NCBI GenBank assembly: GCA_022711405.1
Contig: JAKLFC010000015.1
Location: forward strand, 1 to 64,000
Length of the DNA: 64,000 bases
Source: Bacteroidota bacterium
GTDB lineage: Bacteria; Bacteroidota; Bacteroidia; Bacteroidales; JAGONC01
Reading direction: 5' to 3'
Shown here piece after piece: positions 1-9,057 of this stretch (position 1 is the first letter of the stretch; every line of letters begins with the position of its first letter). The translations under genes and the position numbers were made by a program. The notes below the pieces were generated by a model, which was given only the letters and a program-made list of their open reading frames with translations, did no database searches and was not told the origin of the DNA.

Positions 1-818
1 GCAAGAAAAAATTTGTACCATTGTCCTAAATCATTTTTTTCTCTTACCGCAGTTAAATTATCATAGTAAAGGTTACGGTTTTTTTCCAGGAAGTCTGACA
101 AATACAGAACAGGTTTCTGAAGGATTCCGTTACTCACCAAATACAAAGGAATCATTAATCTTCCGACTCTGCCATTTCCATCAAGAAAGGGGTGGATAGT
201 TTCAAATTGGTAGTGAATCAGTCCAATTTTCAGGAGCTCCGGAACATGAATTTCTTCATTGTGAGCAAACTTTTCAATATCGCTCATTAATTCCGGCACT
301 GATGTATAGACAGGAGGAACAAAAACAGCATCTTGAATCGTTGCACCTCCGATCCAGTTTTGGCTGATCCTGAATTCACCAGGCTGTTTTTTTTCTCCTC
401 TTACTCCCTGCAGCAATATATGATGTGCACCTCGGATCATTCTTGATGAGAATGGTAATTTATCTAATTGTCCAATAGCCCATTCCATCGCTTTAATATA
501 ATTCTGAACTTCTTCCCAATCATCCTGTCTGTCCAATGGCAGATCCTCTTTATCCAAAAGAGCCTCATCCATGTTTGTCTGCGTGCCTTCAATTTTACTA
601 CTCTGAGTTGCTTCCTTCAGAACATGCATACTTATATAAAAGTCTATATTGGGAATGTATTTGGAATACATGTCCAATCTTCCCACTTCTCTGTCTGCTT
701 GACTCAACAACTGCAATATTTCCATATTGTCAATTTGCAGCTGTTTGTTTATCAGTTCTGGCTGGAAGCTTTTATAAAGACCCTGACTGACATATTTTCC
801 TGATTTGAACTTTTTCAT
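1..818 (-). CDS. Fic-domain protein adenylyltransferase (AMPylase), C-terminus cut by window edge
   Basis: Translating the minus strand from an ATG at 818 gives 272 residues with no stop before the window edge. The Fic active-site motif HPFLDGNGRVGR is complete: its His is the general base and the Gly/Asn/Arg residues hold phosphate. Fic enzymes transfer AMP from ATP to a hydroxyl side chain of a target protein. The N-terminal third has the SSKIEG signature, matching the [S/T]xxxE[G/N] inhibitory helix of class II Fic proteins, whose Glu blocks ATP in cis. The layout fits the common Fic_N plus Fic architecture. These proteins often end in a winged helix, which would lie outside the window. 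The gene is AT-rich compared with the core genes, consistent with accessory origin. Target unknown. Confidence 0.93.
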   Translation of the reverse strand, partial: MKKFKSGKYVSQGLYKSFQPELINKQLQIDNMEILQLLSQADREVGRLDMYSKYIPNIDFYISMHVLKEATQSSKIEGTQTNMDEALLDKEDLPLDRQDDWEEVQNYIKAMEWAIGQLDKLPFSSRMIRGAHHILLQGVRGEKKQPGEFRISQNWIGGATIQDAVFVPPVYTSVPELMSDIEKFAHNEEIHVPELLKIGLIHYQFETIHPFLDGNGRVGRLMIPLYLVSNGILQKPVLYLSDFLEKNRNLYYDNLTAVREKNDLGQWYKFFL

Positions 819-832
819 AATGAAATTTTACA

Positions 833-840
833 CAAAGATA
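833..840 (-). promoter_or_regulatory. -7 element for the fic gene
   Basis: Read on the minus strand this is TATCTTTG, a match to the Bacteroidota TAnnTTTG element, 15 bases from the Fic ATG. At the expected 19-base spacing the -33 position is TTA instead of TTG. The repeated motif at 845-898 overlaps this upstream part. Confidence 0.6.
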
Positions 841-844
841 AATA

Positions 845-898
845 TTATTTAAGATTTGATAAGATTTCTTAAATAAGACATATAGTTATTTAAGATTT
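845..898. promoter_or_regulatory. Repeated TTATTTAAG motif, candidate operator between fic and the divergent gene
   Basis: The 13-mer TTATTTAAGATTT occurs exactly twice, at 845-857 and 886-898, and its first nine bases occur once more inverted at 868-876. AAGATTT also occurs at 861-867. The cluster covers the -33 region of fic and lies just upstream of the promoter of the divergent gene, a position suited to a repressor site. The regulator is unknown. Confidence 0.5.
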
Positions 899-917
899 TC
901 ATCAGTTCCCTATAAAC

Positions 918-948
918 TTGCATTCTTTTACCAATTATATTAATTTTG
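918..948 (+). promoter_or_regulatory. Promoter (TTG-N20-TAATTTTG) for the T9SS cargo gene
   Basis: TTG at 918-920 and TAATTTTG at 941-948 are separated by 20 bases, close to the Bacteroidota primary sigma consensus. The ATG chosen for the downstream gene is at 991, leaving a leader of roughly 35 bases. Confidence 0.7.
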
Positions 949-990
949 GATATCTGCATCAATATACTCATTTCCTTATTTCTGACCACT

Positions 991-2454
991 ATGAAAATTT
1001 ATGTCCTCCCCGTGTTTTTTCTTCTCTTTAACCTCTCTGGTACTGCTCAGACCGGCTTCGAGGTATTGATCAGTACCGACGAACATGAACAGGCTGTTCA
1101 AGTGATTGAGGACTATAATAATGATTATGTTATAATTGGCAAAAGGGAAGTATTTGATTTAGATTTAATGAAGGGGTACGCATTAAAGTTAAGCAAGACT
1201 GGAGATATCTTAACGGAAAAAGAATTCGCACTTCCAGACACGGCCTTTTTAATTGCCTCAATCGTGGTATTACCCGATAGCAATTATTTCCTGATATGTA
1301 AATTCGGTGAAGATACTGTGCAGTCTATTCTGGGTATCAAAACCAATGATTCATTCGATGAATTAAGTCGAAGATATTATATGATGCCAGCGGCATATCC
1401 ATGGCTAATGGAAACCAAGGAATATTTATGCCATGACCATATTTATTTATTCGGACAAGTTTGGAATTCAGACACACGCGCTGACATGTACATCTATAAA
1501 ATCTCATATGATGGAGACAGTATTAGCTCAAAGATATTTCAAATGAATTCTGATCAACTAGTGTGGGCAGTAATGGATAAGGAAAATGATAATGGATTTA
1601 GTTTTTACTGCACAGGATGGTTCAAATCAGCCAACTTATTGGGAAAAAGTTACGCGGGTACAGTAGTTTTTATAGATTCTAGCTATAACATCATTTCTAT
1701 TGGAGAAATTCCTGGAGGATTGCATATACAAAATACTGCTAAGTGGTTCAATGAAAACGAATATCTTTTAACCGGACGATTCATTACAGGGGATTATTTT
1801 CTAACAAGTATTTTAAAATTAGATACTGCTAATAATATCCTTGCTAGCAATTATTTCGGAGCAGGCCCTGATACGGCAAGCCATCTCCCTCCGCATCACA
1901 GTGTTGACTATGTGTCAAAAGACGATATCTTTTTTGGGAGTATTATTAACATCAATGCCTACCAGTATCCTTACCAGGAAGATCCCTCGTGGATCATGCT
2001 GGCCAGGCTTGATTCCAATTTGAATGTCAAATGGGAAAGATATTACGGAGGAGACGCTTTTTATTATGTATATGATATTAAAGCCACCAGTGACGGCGGG
2101 TGCATCATGGCGGGTATCAGATATGATCATACTATTCAGGATCAAGAATGGGATATTTACATTTTAAAAGTGGATGGTGATGGTCTGGTGACGTCCATCG
2201 ATGATCAAAACCACATTCCCATCAGCAATGCTATTCTTTACCCGAATCCCGGAAATGATGTACTGTACATAAGAACAGGATTACCTGATGCCAGAATCGA
2301 ATTGTATGATATGAATGGACAATTTATCTTATCAAGGGAGATCAAGAACCATTTCGAATCAATCAGTACATTATCCCTTCCCAGTGCAAGCTATTTCTAC
2401 CGGATTTACAGAAATACTGAATTGATACAAAGTGGGATCTGGATCAAAGAATAG
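991..2454 (+). CDS. T9SS-secreted protein of unknown function with type A sorting domain
   Basis: 487 residues. The start is placed at ATG 991 because it begins a clean signal peptide (MKIYVLPVFFLLF, cleavage after about residue 20) and lies downstream of the promoter; the frame stays open upstream from a TTG at 946. The mature part has repeated beta-rich stretches rich in aromatic and Asp/Gly residues, like the propeller-type repeats common in secreted Bacteroidota proteins, but no catalytic motif I can name. The last 80 residues look like a T9SS sorting domain: YPNPGNDVLYI, then DARIELYDMNGQ, then a short strand and a basic end. Such proteins cross the outer membrane through T9SS and are anchored or released. 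Monocistronic, AT-rich like the adjacent fic gene. Confidence 0.85.
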   Translation: MKIYVLPVFFLLFNLSGTAQTGFEVLISTDEHEQAVQVIEDYNNDYVIIGKREVFDLDLMKGYALKLSKTGDILTEKEFALPDTAFLIASIVVLPDSNYFLICKFGEDTVQSILGIKTNDSFDELSRRYYMMPAAYPWLMETKEYLCHDHIYLFGQVWNSDTRADMYIYKISYDGDSISSKIFQMNSDQLVWAVMDKENDNGFSFYCTGWFKSANLLGKSYAGTVVFIDSSYNIISIGEIPGGLHIQNTAKWFNENEYLLTGRFITGDYFLTSILKLDTANNILASNYFGAGPDTASHLPPHHSVDYVSKDDIFFGSIININAYQYPYQEDPSWIMLARLDSNLNVKWERYYGGDAFYYVYDIKATSDGGCIMAGIRYDHTIQDQEWDIYILKVDGDGLVTSIDDQNHIPISNAILYPNPGNDVLYIRTGLPDARIELYDMNGQFILSREIKNHFESISTLSLPSASYFYRIYRNTELIQSGIWIKE

Positions 2455-2564
2455 TGTCAATAATTAAGGAAAACATGACAGGAAAAAACAAATTGAGCTG
2501 TTTCGGTTCCAGGCTGCTCTCATACCTTGTAAATTCCCTGGTTCCTGAACTTGAATAAGAGTTC

Positions 2565-2584
2565 ATCCCGATACCGATCGGGAT
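2565..2584. repeat. Perfect 7-bp inverted repeat (ATCCCGA / TCGGGAT)
   Basis: ATCCCGA at 2565-2571 and TCGGGAT at 2578-2584 form a hairpin with a 6-base loop about 110 bases after the secreted-protein stop. No T-run follows, so a classic terminator is not supported. It may be a small dispersed palindrome. The rest of the 2455-2709 spacer shows no gene. Confidence 0.5.
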
Positions 2585-2655
2585 ACCCCTGGATATAAGC
2601 CAGTGTCTTAAGGAGGATATTTCATGCCTGCTCTCAGGCGATGGCTTTTAATTCT

Positions 2656-2663
2656 TAATTTTG
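2656..2663 (+). promoter_or_regulatory. -7 element (TAATTTTG) for glyA
   Basis: Exact TAnnTTTG match 47 bases before the glyA ATG. No TTG lies at the usual -33 distance, so this is half a promoter. Confidence 0.5.
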
Positions 2664-2709
2664 TGTCTTGATTAAAACGAAATGCATTCAATGAATTAAA
2701 ACATGTATT

Positions 2710-3990
2710 ATGAAGCGTGATACAGCAGTGTTTACTATTATCGAGAATGAACGCAACCGTCAGTCAAGCGGTATTGAACTGATCGCATCGGAGAATTTTG
2801 TCAGTGATCAGGTGCTGGAGGCCATGGGATCGGTCATGACCAACAAGTATGCGGAGGGTTATCCCAGGGCAAGATACTATGGTGGATGCCAGAATGTGGA
2901 TGAGACGGAGCAGCTGGCGATCGACCGGCTGAAGGAGCTTTTTGGGGCGGAATGGGTCAACGTGCAGCCCCATTCGGGCGCACAGGCAAACATGGCAGTG
3001 TTTCTTGCCTGCCTGAATCCGGGAGATACCTTCATGGGACTTGACCTGTCGCACGGGGGTCATCTTTCGCACGGCTCACCGGTCAACTCCTCCGGCATCC
3101 TGTACAGGCCTGTCGCTTACGAAGTGAACCGCGAAACAGGGACAGTAGATTATGATCAGATGGAGGCCACGGCGCTTAGGGAGAAGCCAAAGCTGATCAT
3201 GGCAGGGGCTTCTGCCTACTCGCGGGACTGGGATTACAAGCGCATGCGCGGGATCGCTGACGGGATCGGAGCCATCCTGGTGGCCGACATTGCCCATCCG
3301 GCCGGCCTGATCGCCAAAAGATTGCTGAATGATCCCCTGCAATACTGTCACATCGTTACTTCGACAACCCACAAGACTCTCCGGGGTCCACGGGGTGGCA
3401 TCATCATGATCGGAAAGGATTTTGACAATCCCTGGGGCAAGACCACCAAGAAGGGGGAGATCCGCAAGATGTCGTCGCTGCTCGATTCAGCTGTTTTCCC
3501 GGGTGTCCAGGGAGGCCCGCTGGAGCATGTGATCGCTTCCAAGGCGGTGGCCTTTGGTGAAGCGTTGACGGAGGCATTCAGGGAATATGCCGTCCAGGTA
3601 AGAAAAAATGCGCTGGTCATGGCAAAAGCTTTCATGGATAAGGGATATCACGTCATTTCCGGCGGTACGGACAACCACCTGATGCTGATCGATCTTCGTA
3701 CAAAGTTTCCGCAGATTACAGGCCGTACGGTGGAGAATACGCTCGTCAGGGCGGACATTACGGTGAACAAGAACATGGTACCCTTCGACGACAGAACCCC
3801 CTTCCAGACCTCCGGGCTCCGTATCGGTACACCGGCCATTACCACCCGGGGTTTGAAGGAGGAACATATGCCCGTCATCGTTGAATATATCGACGACATC
3901 ATCTCGGATCCGGAAAATGAAACCAGGATCACCGCAGTTAAAGATAAAGTGAACCGTATGATGTCGGAATTTCCCTTGTTTGCCTATTGA
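2710..3990 (+). CDS. glyA: Serine hydroxymethyltransferase
   Basis: 426 residues, full length for the family. A PLP enzyme that converts serine plus tetrahydrofolate to glycine plus 5,10-methylene-tetrahydrofolate in the cytosol, the main entry of one-carbon units. Visible family features: the N-terminal [11 protein letters not shown] and [15 protein letters not shown] segments, the [12 protein letters not shown] segment, and the PLP-lysine motif [12 protein letters not shown] with the Schiff-base lysine at residue 222. The first gene of a long plus-strand run, ten bases before the phosphatase gene. It supplies folate one-carbon units that also depend on folP further along the window. Confidence 0.98.
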   Translation: MKRDTAVFTIIENERNRQSSGIELIASENFVSDQVLEAMGSVMTNKYAEGYPRARYYGGCQNVDETEQLAIDRLKELFGAEWVNVQPHSGAQANMAVFLACLNPGDTFMGLDLSHGGHLSHGSPVNSSGILYRPVAYEVNRETGTVDYDQMEATALREKPKLIMAGASAYSRDWDYKRMRGIADGIGAILVADIAHPAGLIAKRLLNDPLQYCHIVTSTTHKTLRGPRGGIIMIGKDFDNPWGKTTKKGEIRKMSSLLDSAVFPGVQGGPLEHVIASKAVAFGEALTEAFREYAVQVRKNALVMAKAFMDKGYHVISGGTDNHLMLIDLRTKFPQITGRTVENTLVRADITVNKNMVPFDDRTPFQTSGLRIGTPAITTRGLKEEHMPVIVEYIDDIISDPENETRITAVKDKVNRMMSEFPLFAY

Positions 3991-3999
3991 CCGAATCCA

Positions 4000-4494
4000 A
4001 TGAAAACCATCTATCTCGTCAGGCATGCCAAATCTTCGTGGGATGATCCTGATCTCAGCGATGAAGAACGTCCTCTGATAGAAAAAGGCGTGAGGAAGAC
4101 CCAGCAGGTGATCGGATACCTGAATGCACATCACATCACCACCGATCTTATGCTTTCGAGCCCTGCTGTAAGGGCATTCGAGACGGCCATGCTATTTGCA
4201 AGAGGCATCCAATATCCTGCGGAAAAGATCACCGTTATGCCGGAGATCTATCATTTCGACAGAGCTCACATCCTGCATGCACTGCAGGGCCTCACGGATG
4301 ATATACAGTCTGTTATGATCATCGGACATAATCCCGGAATCACCCAGCTTGCCAGCTTTCTGATAGAAATGGATCTTGAATGGCTCTCTACATCCGCCAT
4401 CGCAGGGATAGATATTCACACCGATCAGTGGGACAGGATCCTGGATTCCAAAAGATCAGTGCGTTTTATCCTTCATCCAAAAATGCTGCAATGA
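4000..4494 (+). CDS. SixA-type histidine phosphatase
   Basis: 164 residues, a short single-domain member of the histidine phosphatase superfamily. The catalytic RHA triad (RHAKSSW, phosphorylated His at residue 8) is at the N-terminus and the second catalytic His is in IGHNPGI. SixA relatives remove phosphate from phosphohistidine in signalling proteins; others act on small phosphate esters, so the substrate cannot be fixed. The stop overlaps the ppk1 start by four bases (ATGA), indicating translational coupling with polyphosphate kinase, itself a phosphohistidine enzyme. That pairing is suggestive but not proof of shared function. Confidence 0.88.
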   Translation: MKTIYLVRHAKSSWDDPDLSDEERPLIEKGVRKTQQVIGYLNAHHITTDLMLSSPAVRAFETAMLFARGIQYPAEKITVMPEIYHFDRAHILHALQGLTDDIQSVMIIGHNPGITQLASFLIEMDLEWLSTSAIAGIDIHTDQWDRILDSKRSVRFILHPKMLQ

Positions 4495-6572
4495 CAGACG
4501 GTACGCGGAACATATTGATCAACAGGGAGATATCGTGGCTTCATTTCAATGACCGTGTCCTTCAGGAAGCCATCGACCGCAGTACGCCTCTCATCGAGCG
4601 GATAAAGTTCCTGGGTATCTTTTCCAACAATAGGGATGAGTTCTTCAGGGTGCGGGTGGGGACTCTTCGGCGGATGCTGAACATACAGAGCGATGAGCTG
4701 AAGATCAATTTTGACCCGGAAGAAATTCTTCACCAGATCGATAAGATCGTCAATGAGCAGGAGAAGATCTTCACACGGGTCTACAGTGAAATTGTCAGGG
4801 AATTAGCCAATGAGGATATCCATCTGATCGACGAAAGCCGGCTCACCCCCGAGCATGGAATGTTTGTGCGCAATTACTTCAATGAGAACATCCGTCCTTT
4901 GCTCTTTCCCATCATGATCGATAATATCAATGTTGGGACATCGCTGATGGACAGTTCGCTGTATTTGCTGGTCGATATGAAGCGGAAGGATGATTCGCTG
5001 GAAGAGAACCAGGCCATCATCAGGGTACCCACTGACACAGTGAGCCGCTTCCTGATCCTGCCAAAAGAGGGGAATAAGGAATACATCATCTTGCTGGATG
5101 ATGTCATCCGGTACTGTTTGTCGGATATTTTCTCATTTTTCAGATACGACACGTTTTATGCGTACACCATCAAGTTTACCCGAGACGCAGAACTGGATAT
5201 TGACAACGATATATCCAAGAGTTTCCTGGAACTGCTGAGCGAAAGTGTGAAGCAGAGGAAGAAAGGGCTTCCTGTACGTTTTGTTTACGAAGACACGCTG
5301 CCCCAGCGGCTGTTGAAGAAGCTGATAAAGAAGCTGAAGATCTCGGAAAAGGATAACCTGAGGAGTGGCGGCAGGTATCATAATTTCAAGGATTTCATGT
5401 CGTTCCCGCACGTAGGACCTTCTCATCTGTATTATCCTTTCATGCCTCCGCTGCCTCATGCTGAACTGCCGTTGAACAGGAGTATCTTCGAGATCCTCAG
5501 GAAAAAGGATGTCATGCTGCATTTCCCGTACCAGTCCTTTCAATATATCATTGACCTGCTCCGGGAGGCTTCCATTGATCCGAAAGTGGTGGCTATCAAG
5601 ATGACATTCTACAGGGTGGCCAAGAATTCGATCGTTATGAATGCCCTGATCAACGCTGCACGTAACCATAAAACAGTGACTGTTTTCATGGAACTTCAGG
5701 CGCGTTTCGACGAAGAGGCCAATATTTACTGGACCAACAGGCTGCAGGAGGAAGGGATTCGTGTCATCCAGACCATCCCGGGTTTTAAGGTCCATGCCAA
5801 GCTGATCCTGATCAAACGTCTTGAAGAGGGGAAGGAAGTTGGCTATGCCAATATCTCTACTGGAAATTACAATGAGTCGACAGCCCGGGTCTATGCAGAT
5901 GACAGCCTGCTTACCTCCAACCAGGAAATCACAAGGGATGTGGATAATGTCTTCAGGCTGATGGACAGCCGTTTCAAACCACCAGAATTCAGGCACCTGA
6001 TCGTATCTCCTTTTGATACCCGTAAGGAGTTCATCCGGCTGATCAACAATGAAATAAAGAACAAGAAAGCAGGCAAGGATGCCTGGATCCTCATCAAGCT
6101 GAACAGTCTGGTGGATGACAGGCTGATTGACCGGCTGTGTGCAGCAAGCCAGGCAGGGGTGAAAATCAAGATCATCGTCAGGGGAATTTGTGTACTCGTA
6201 CCCGGTCTGCCAGGCATCAGTGAGAACATTGAAGCATTCAGCATCGTGGATAAATTCCTGGAACATTCCAGGATTTATGTATTCTGTAACGAAAACAAGC
6301 CCCTGTATTACATTGCCTCTTCCGACTGGATGCAGCGCAACCTGGATCACCGTATCGAGGTGGCATGCCCGGTGGTTGATCCCCGTGTCCAGGACGAGCT
6401 GATGAATATGATCCAGATACAGCTCAAAGACAACTGCAAAGCAAGGATCATAAGTGCCCGGCAGCCTAACCGGTACCGCAGGGATTCGGTGAGGAAAAAG
6501 ATCCGGGCACAGTTCGGGATCTATGAATTTTTTAAAAGCTCAGTAACTGAAAAAGGCAGCACCATCAGTTGA
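4491..6572 (+). CDS. ppk1: Polyphosphate kinase 1
   Basis: 693 residues from ATG 4491, the usual PPK1 length; an open frame upstream lies inside the phosphatase gene and is not needed. Reversible synthesis of inorganic polyphosphate from the ATP gamma-phosphate, membrane associated, linked to stress and phosphate storage. The N-terminal domain is seen in REISWLHFNDRVLQEA and FSNNRDEFFRVR. The phosphorylated His of GFKVHAKLILI is residue 435, the number used for the E. coli enzyme; a second conserved His is in NLDHRIEVACPV (residue 620). Coupled by overlap to the SixA-type gene and followed after four bases by moeA. Confidence 0.97.
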   Translation: MTDGTRNILINREISWLHFNDRVLQEAIDRSTPLIERIKFLGIFSNNRDEFFRVRVGTLRRMLNIQSDELKINFDPEEILHQIDKIVNEQEKIFTRVYSEIVRELANEDIHLIDESRLTPEHGMFVRNYFNENIRPLLFPIMIDNINVGTSLMDSSLYLLVDMKRKDDSLEENQAIIRVPTDTVSRFLILPKEGNKEYIILLDDVIRYCLSDIFSFFRYDTFYAYTIKFTRDAELDIDNDISKSFLELLSESVKQRKKGLPVRFVYEDTLPQRLLKKLIKKLKISEKDNLRSGGRYHNFKDFMSFPHVGPSHLYYPFMPPLPHAELPLNRSIFEILRKKDVMLHFPYQSFQYIIDLLREASIDPKVVAIKMTFYRVAKNSIVMNALINAARNHKTVTVFMELQARFDEEANIYWTNRLQEEGIRVIQTIPGFKVHAKLILIKRLEEGKEVGYANISTGNYNESTARVYADDSLLTSNQEITRDVDNVFRLMDSRFKPPEFRHLIVSPFDTRKEFIRLINNEIKNKKAGKDAWILIKLNSLVDDRLIDRLCAASQAGVKIKIIVRGICVLVPGLPGISENIEAFSIVDKFLEHSRIYVFCNENKPLYYIASSDWMQRNLDHRIEVACPVVDPRVQDELMNMIQIQLKDNCKARIISARQPNRYRRDSVRKKIRAQFGIYEFFKSSVTEKGSTIS

Positions 6573-6576
6573 AGCC

Positions 6577-7749
6577 ATGGTATCATTTGAAGATGCATAC
6601 GATCAGGTCATCCAGGCGGCCTGTGCAACCGTGTCAGAGCGCATTCATCTTGCAGGGGCGCTTCACCGCATTTTAGCCGGGCCGGTGGTTTCCGACACCG
6701 ACATGCCTCCTTTTGATAAATCGGCAGTAGACGGCTTTGCCTGCAGACGCGAGGATCTGGGAAAGGAGCTGGAGTGCGTGGAGACCATCCCTGCCGGCGT
6801 GGTTCCCGGTATGAGCATCAAATCAGGGCAATGTGCCAGGATCATGACCGGATCGGTCGTCCCTGAAGGTGCGGATATGGTCATGATGGTCGAAGATACG
6901 GTCATCACGGAAAAGGGCAGGATACGATATGTAAAGGAAAGATCAGCCACGAATATATGTTACCGTGCGGAGGATATCCACACCGGGGATGTCATTCTTC
7001 TTCCCGGGATCCTGATACGGCCACAGGAGATAGCCGTGTTGGCATCGGCAGGGTGCATACATCCGGAAGTTTACCGCCAGCCCAGCGTTGGCGTTATTTC
7101 CACAGGTGATGAACTGGTAGAGCCCGATATGACGCCGCAATGGTCGCAGATCAGGAACAGCAACTCCTCGCAGCTTATCGCCCAACTGGCTGCCATGGAT
7201 ATCAGGGGAAGTTACTTCGGCATTGCCAGGGATCATGTGGAATCGCTGGTGGATCGGCTTAGGGTGGCGATGGACTCCTGCGATGTCGTTCTGCTCACGG
7301 GTGGTGTGTCGATGGGCGATTATGATCATGTGCCGGAGGCGTTCGAGCGATTGAAGGTGAAGATCATGTTTCATTCGATCGCCATACAACCGGGACGGCC
7401 AACGGTGTTCGGGATGGCGGAACGTAAGTACATCTTCGGATTACCGGGAAATCCGGTATCATCGTTTGTCATCTTTGAGATCCTGGTCAAACCGATGCTG
7501 TACAAACTCATGGGACACGACCATAAACCTGTACGGTACAGGTTACCGATGGGGACCACCCATTCGCGGAAGCGGTCGGACCGGAAGTCGTTAATCCCGG
7601 TCAATATCATGGACGGAAAGGTGGTTCCGGTAACCTATCATGGTTCGGCACATATCCATTCCTATGTATCTGCCGATGGGATCATTGCCATGGAGGCGGG
7701 AACGACACGGATAAATGAGGGAGAAATGGTTGATGTACGACGGATTTAA
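6577..7749 (+). CDS. moeA: Molybdopterin molybdenumtransferase MoeA
   Basis: 390 residues, normal length. Inserts molybdate into adenylylated molybdopterin, the last common step of molybdenum cofactor synthesis. Motifs: MPPFDKSAVDGFACR near the N-terminus, VGVISTGDEL, the MoCF-fold TGGVSMGDYDHVPEA, and GLPGNPVSSFVIFEI. It begins four bases after ppk1 and overlaps the start of moaA, so the Moco block is read with the polyphosphate genes. A MogA domain encoded further along supplies the preceding adenylylation step. Confidence 0.96.
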   Translation: MVSFEDAYDQVIQAACATVSERIHLAGALHRILAGPVVSDTDMPPFDKSAVDGFACRREDLGKELECVETIPAGVVPGMSIKSGQCARIMTGSVVPEGADMVMMVEDTVITEKGRIRYVKERSATNICYRAEDIHTGDVILLPGILIRPQEIAVLASAGCIHPEVYRQPSVGVISTGDELVEPDMTPQWSQIRNSNSSQLIAQLAAMDIRGSYFGIARDHVESLVDRLRVAMDSCDVVLLTGGVSMGDYDHVPEAFERLKVKIMFHSIAIQPGRPTVFGMAERKYIFGLPGNPVSSFVIFEILVKPMLYKLMGHDHKPVRYRLPMGTTHSRKRSDRKSLIPVNIMDGKVVPVTYHGSAHIHSYVSADGIIAMEAGTTRINEGEMVDVRRI

Positions 7750-8533
7750 CAGAAAGATCAATTATCTGAGGATCTCGGTCACCGACCGGTGCAACCTGAG
7801 ATGTGTCTACTGTATGCCGGAGGAGGGCGTTGTTCCGCTGAGGCACAGTGATATTCTGTCATACGAGGAGATTCTGGAAGTGGTGCGGGCAGCGGTATCC
7901 ATGGGGATCGATAAGATCAGGATCACGGGCGGCGAACCGCTGGTGAGGAAAGGTGTGATTAATCTGATCAGGGAGATATCAAAACTGGAAGGGATCCATG
8001 ATCTGTCCATGACGACCAATGGCATTTTACTGGAAGAGTTTGCTGGGCAGTTGAAGGAAGCTGGACTGCAGCGGGTCAACATCAGCCTTGACAGCCTGGA
8101 TCCCGTGAGGTATCGTCAGCTGACCAGAGGGGGTGATCTGGACCGGGTGTTACTGGGCATCAGGGCTTCATTGAAGGCTGGCCTCACTCCGGTGAAGATT
8201 AATTGTGTGATCGAGCGTTCACCTGATGAGCCGGATGCCCGTTCTGTGATGGCTTACTGCCAGGAGCAAGGGCTGCCGGTGAGGTTCATCCGGCGGATGA
8301 ACCTGGAAAAAGGAGATTTCGGGGTGGTAGAAGGAGGCGATGGGGGCAGATGCAGCCATTGCAACCGCTTGCGCCTGACAGCCAATGGCAGGATCAAACC
8401 ATGCCTGTTCAGTGACCTTGAGTATGATGTCAGGACACTTGGCCCCGGGGAGGCACTGAAATTGGCTGTCCTCTGGAAACCAGCTTCCGGCACATACAGC
8501 CTGTCAGGAAAATTTTATACGACCGGAGGGTGA
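7733..8533 (+). CDS. moaA: GTP 3',8-cyclase MoaA, contracted form
   Basis: 266 residues from ATG 7733; an in-frame ATG at 7715 would add six. Radical-SAM enzyme for the first step of molybdopterin synthesis. Retained: the SAM cluster CNLRCVYC, ITGGEPL, the GTP-side cluster CSHCNRLRL...C with 13 residues before the last Cys, and the C-terminal Gly-Gly needed by MoaA. Typical MoaA has about 320-340 residues. Here roughly 45-50 residues between the RFI strand and the second cluster are replaced by a short Gly/Glu-rich linker (NLEKGDFGVVEGGDGG). The frame is intact on both sides, so this looks like an evolved shortening and not a frameshift. Overlaps moeA by 17 bases. Confidence 0.9.
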   Translation: MYDGFNRKINYLRISVTDRCNLRCVYCMPEEGVVPLRHSDILSYEEILEVVRAAVSMGIDKIRITGGEPLVRKGVINLIREISKLEGIHDLSMTTNGILLEEFAGQLKEAGLQRVNISLDSLDPVRYRQLTRGGDLDRVLLGIRASLKAGLTPVKINCVIERSPDEPDARSVMAYCQEQGLPVRFIRRMNLEKGDFGVVEGGDGGRCSHCNRLRLTANGRIKPCLFSDLEYDVRTLGPGEALKLAVLWKPASGTYSLSGKFYTTGG

Positions 8534-8577
8534 GCATATGTCGATCCAGCTGGTTCGTGACCATTAATGATAAATCC

Positions 8578-9033
8578 ATGGAAAATCTATCTCACACGGA
8601 TGCAACAGGCAAAGCCCACATGGTGGATGTTGGTGCCAAACCGGAGCAGGTGCGCACGGCACGGGCAGAAGGCTTCATTCACCTTCAGGAAGCGACGATC
8701 CGGCTGATCAGGGAAAATACAATAAAAAAAGGCGATGTGCTCACACTGGCTGAGGTCGCAGGGATACAGGGTGCAAAAAAGACCAGTGAGCTGATCCCCT
8801 TATGCCATCCTTTGCAGATCACGAAGATCGGTGTCAGGGCCAAGGTAGAAGACGAAGGAGTAAAAGTGGAGAGTGAAGTAGGATGCATCGGCCGGACAGG
8901 CGTGGAAATGGAGGCACTGACGGCTGTTCAGGTGGCGCTGCTGACGGTATATGATATGTGTAAGGCTGTTGACAAAGACATGGAGATCTCTCGGGTCAGG
9001 CTGGTTGAGAAGACCAAGACGGATATTCAATGA
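8578..9033 (+). CDS. moaC: Cyclic pyranopterin monophosphate synthase MoaC
   Basis: 151 residues from ATG 8578. The frame stays open to 8530, but the upstream residues do not resemble MoaC and the ATG at 8578 fits the family N-terminus (SHTDATGKAHMVDVG). Works after MoaA to rearrange 3',8-cyclo-GTP into cyclic pyranopterin monophosphate. Motifs: LIPLCHPLQITKI, GRTGVEMEALTAV and YDMCKAVDKDM, which carry catalytic residues. Third gene of the Moco block. No moaD, moaE or mobA is seen in the window, so the pathway must be completed elsewhere. Confidence 0.95.
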   Translation: MENLSHTDATGKAHMVDVGAKPEQVRTARAEGFIHLQEATIRLIRENTIKKGDVLTLAEVAGIQGAKKTSELIPLCHPLQITKIGVRAKVEDEGVKVESEVGCIGRTGVEMEALTAVQVALLTVYDMCKAVDKDMEISRVRLVEKTKTDIQ

Positions 9034-9057
9034 TGAACTTAATTAGCAGGGAGTTTT

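Noticed and set aside
468..803. Plus-strand open frames opposite fic
   Set aside because: The minus strand carries a full Fic motif across this stretch; the plus frames have no family features.
3487..4134. 215-codon minus-strand frame over glyA
   Set aside because: It lies opposite intact glyA and the phosphatase start and resembles nothing.
5133..6350. 405-codon minus-strand frame over ppk1
   Set aside because: Antisense to a fully conserved ppk1 region; a codon-bias shadow.
7733..8533. Frameshift or assembly gap in moaA
   Set aside because: The reading frame is continuous and both flanks of the missing segment are conserved, ending with the proper Gly-Gly.
8530..8577. Longer moaC starting at 8530
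   Set aside because: The extra 16 residues do not fit the MoaC N-terminus, and ATG 8578 does.
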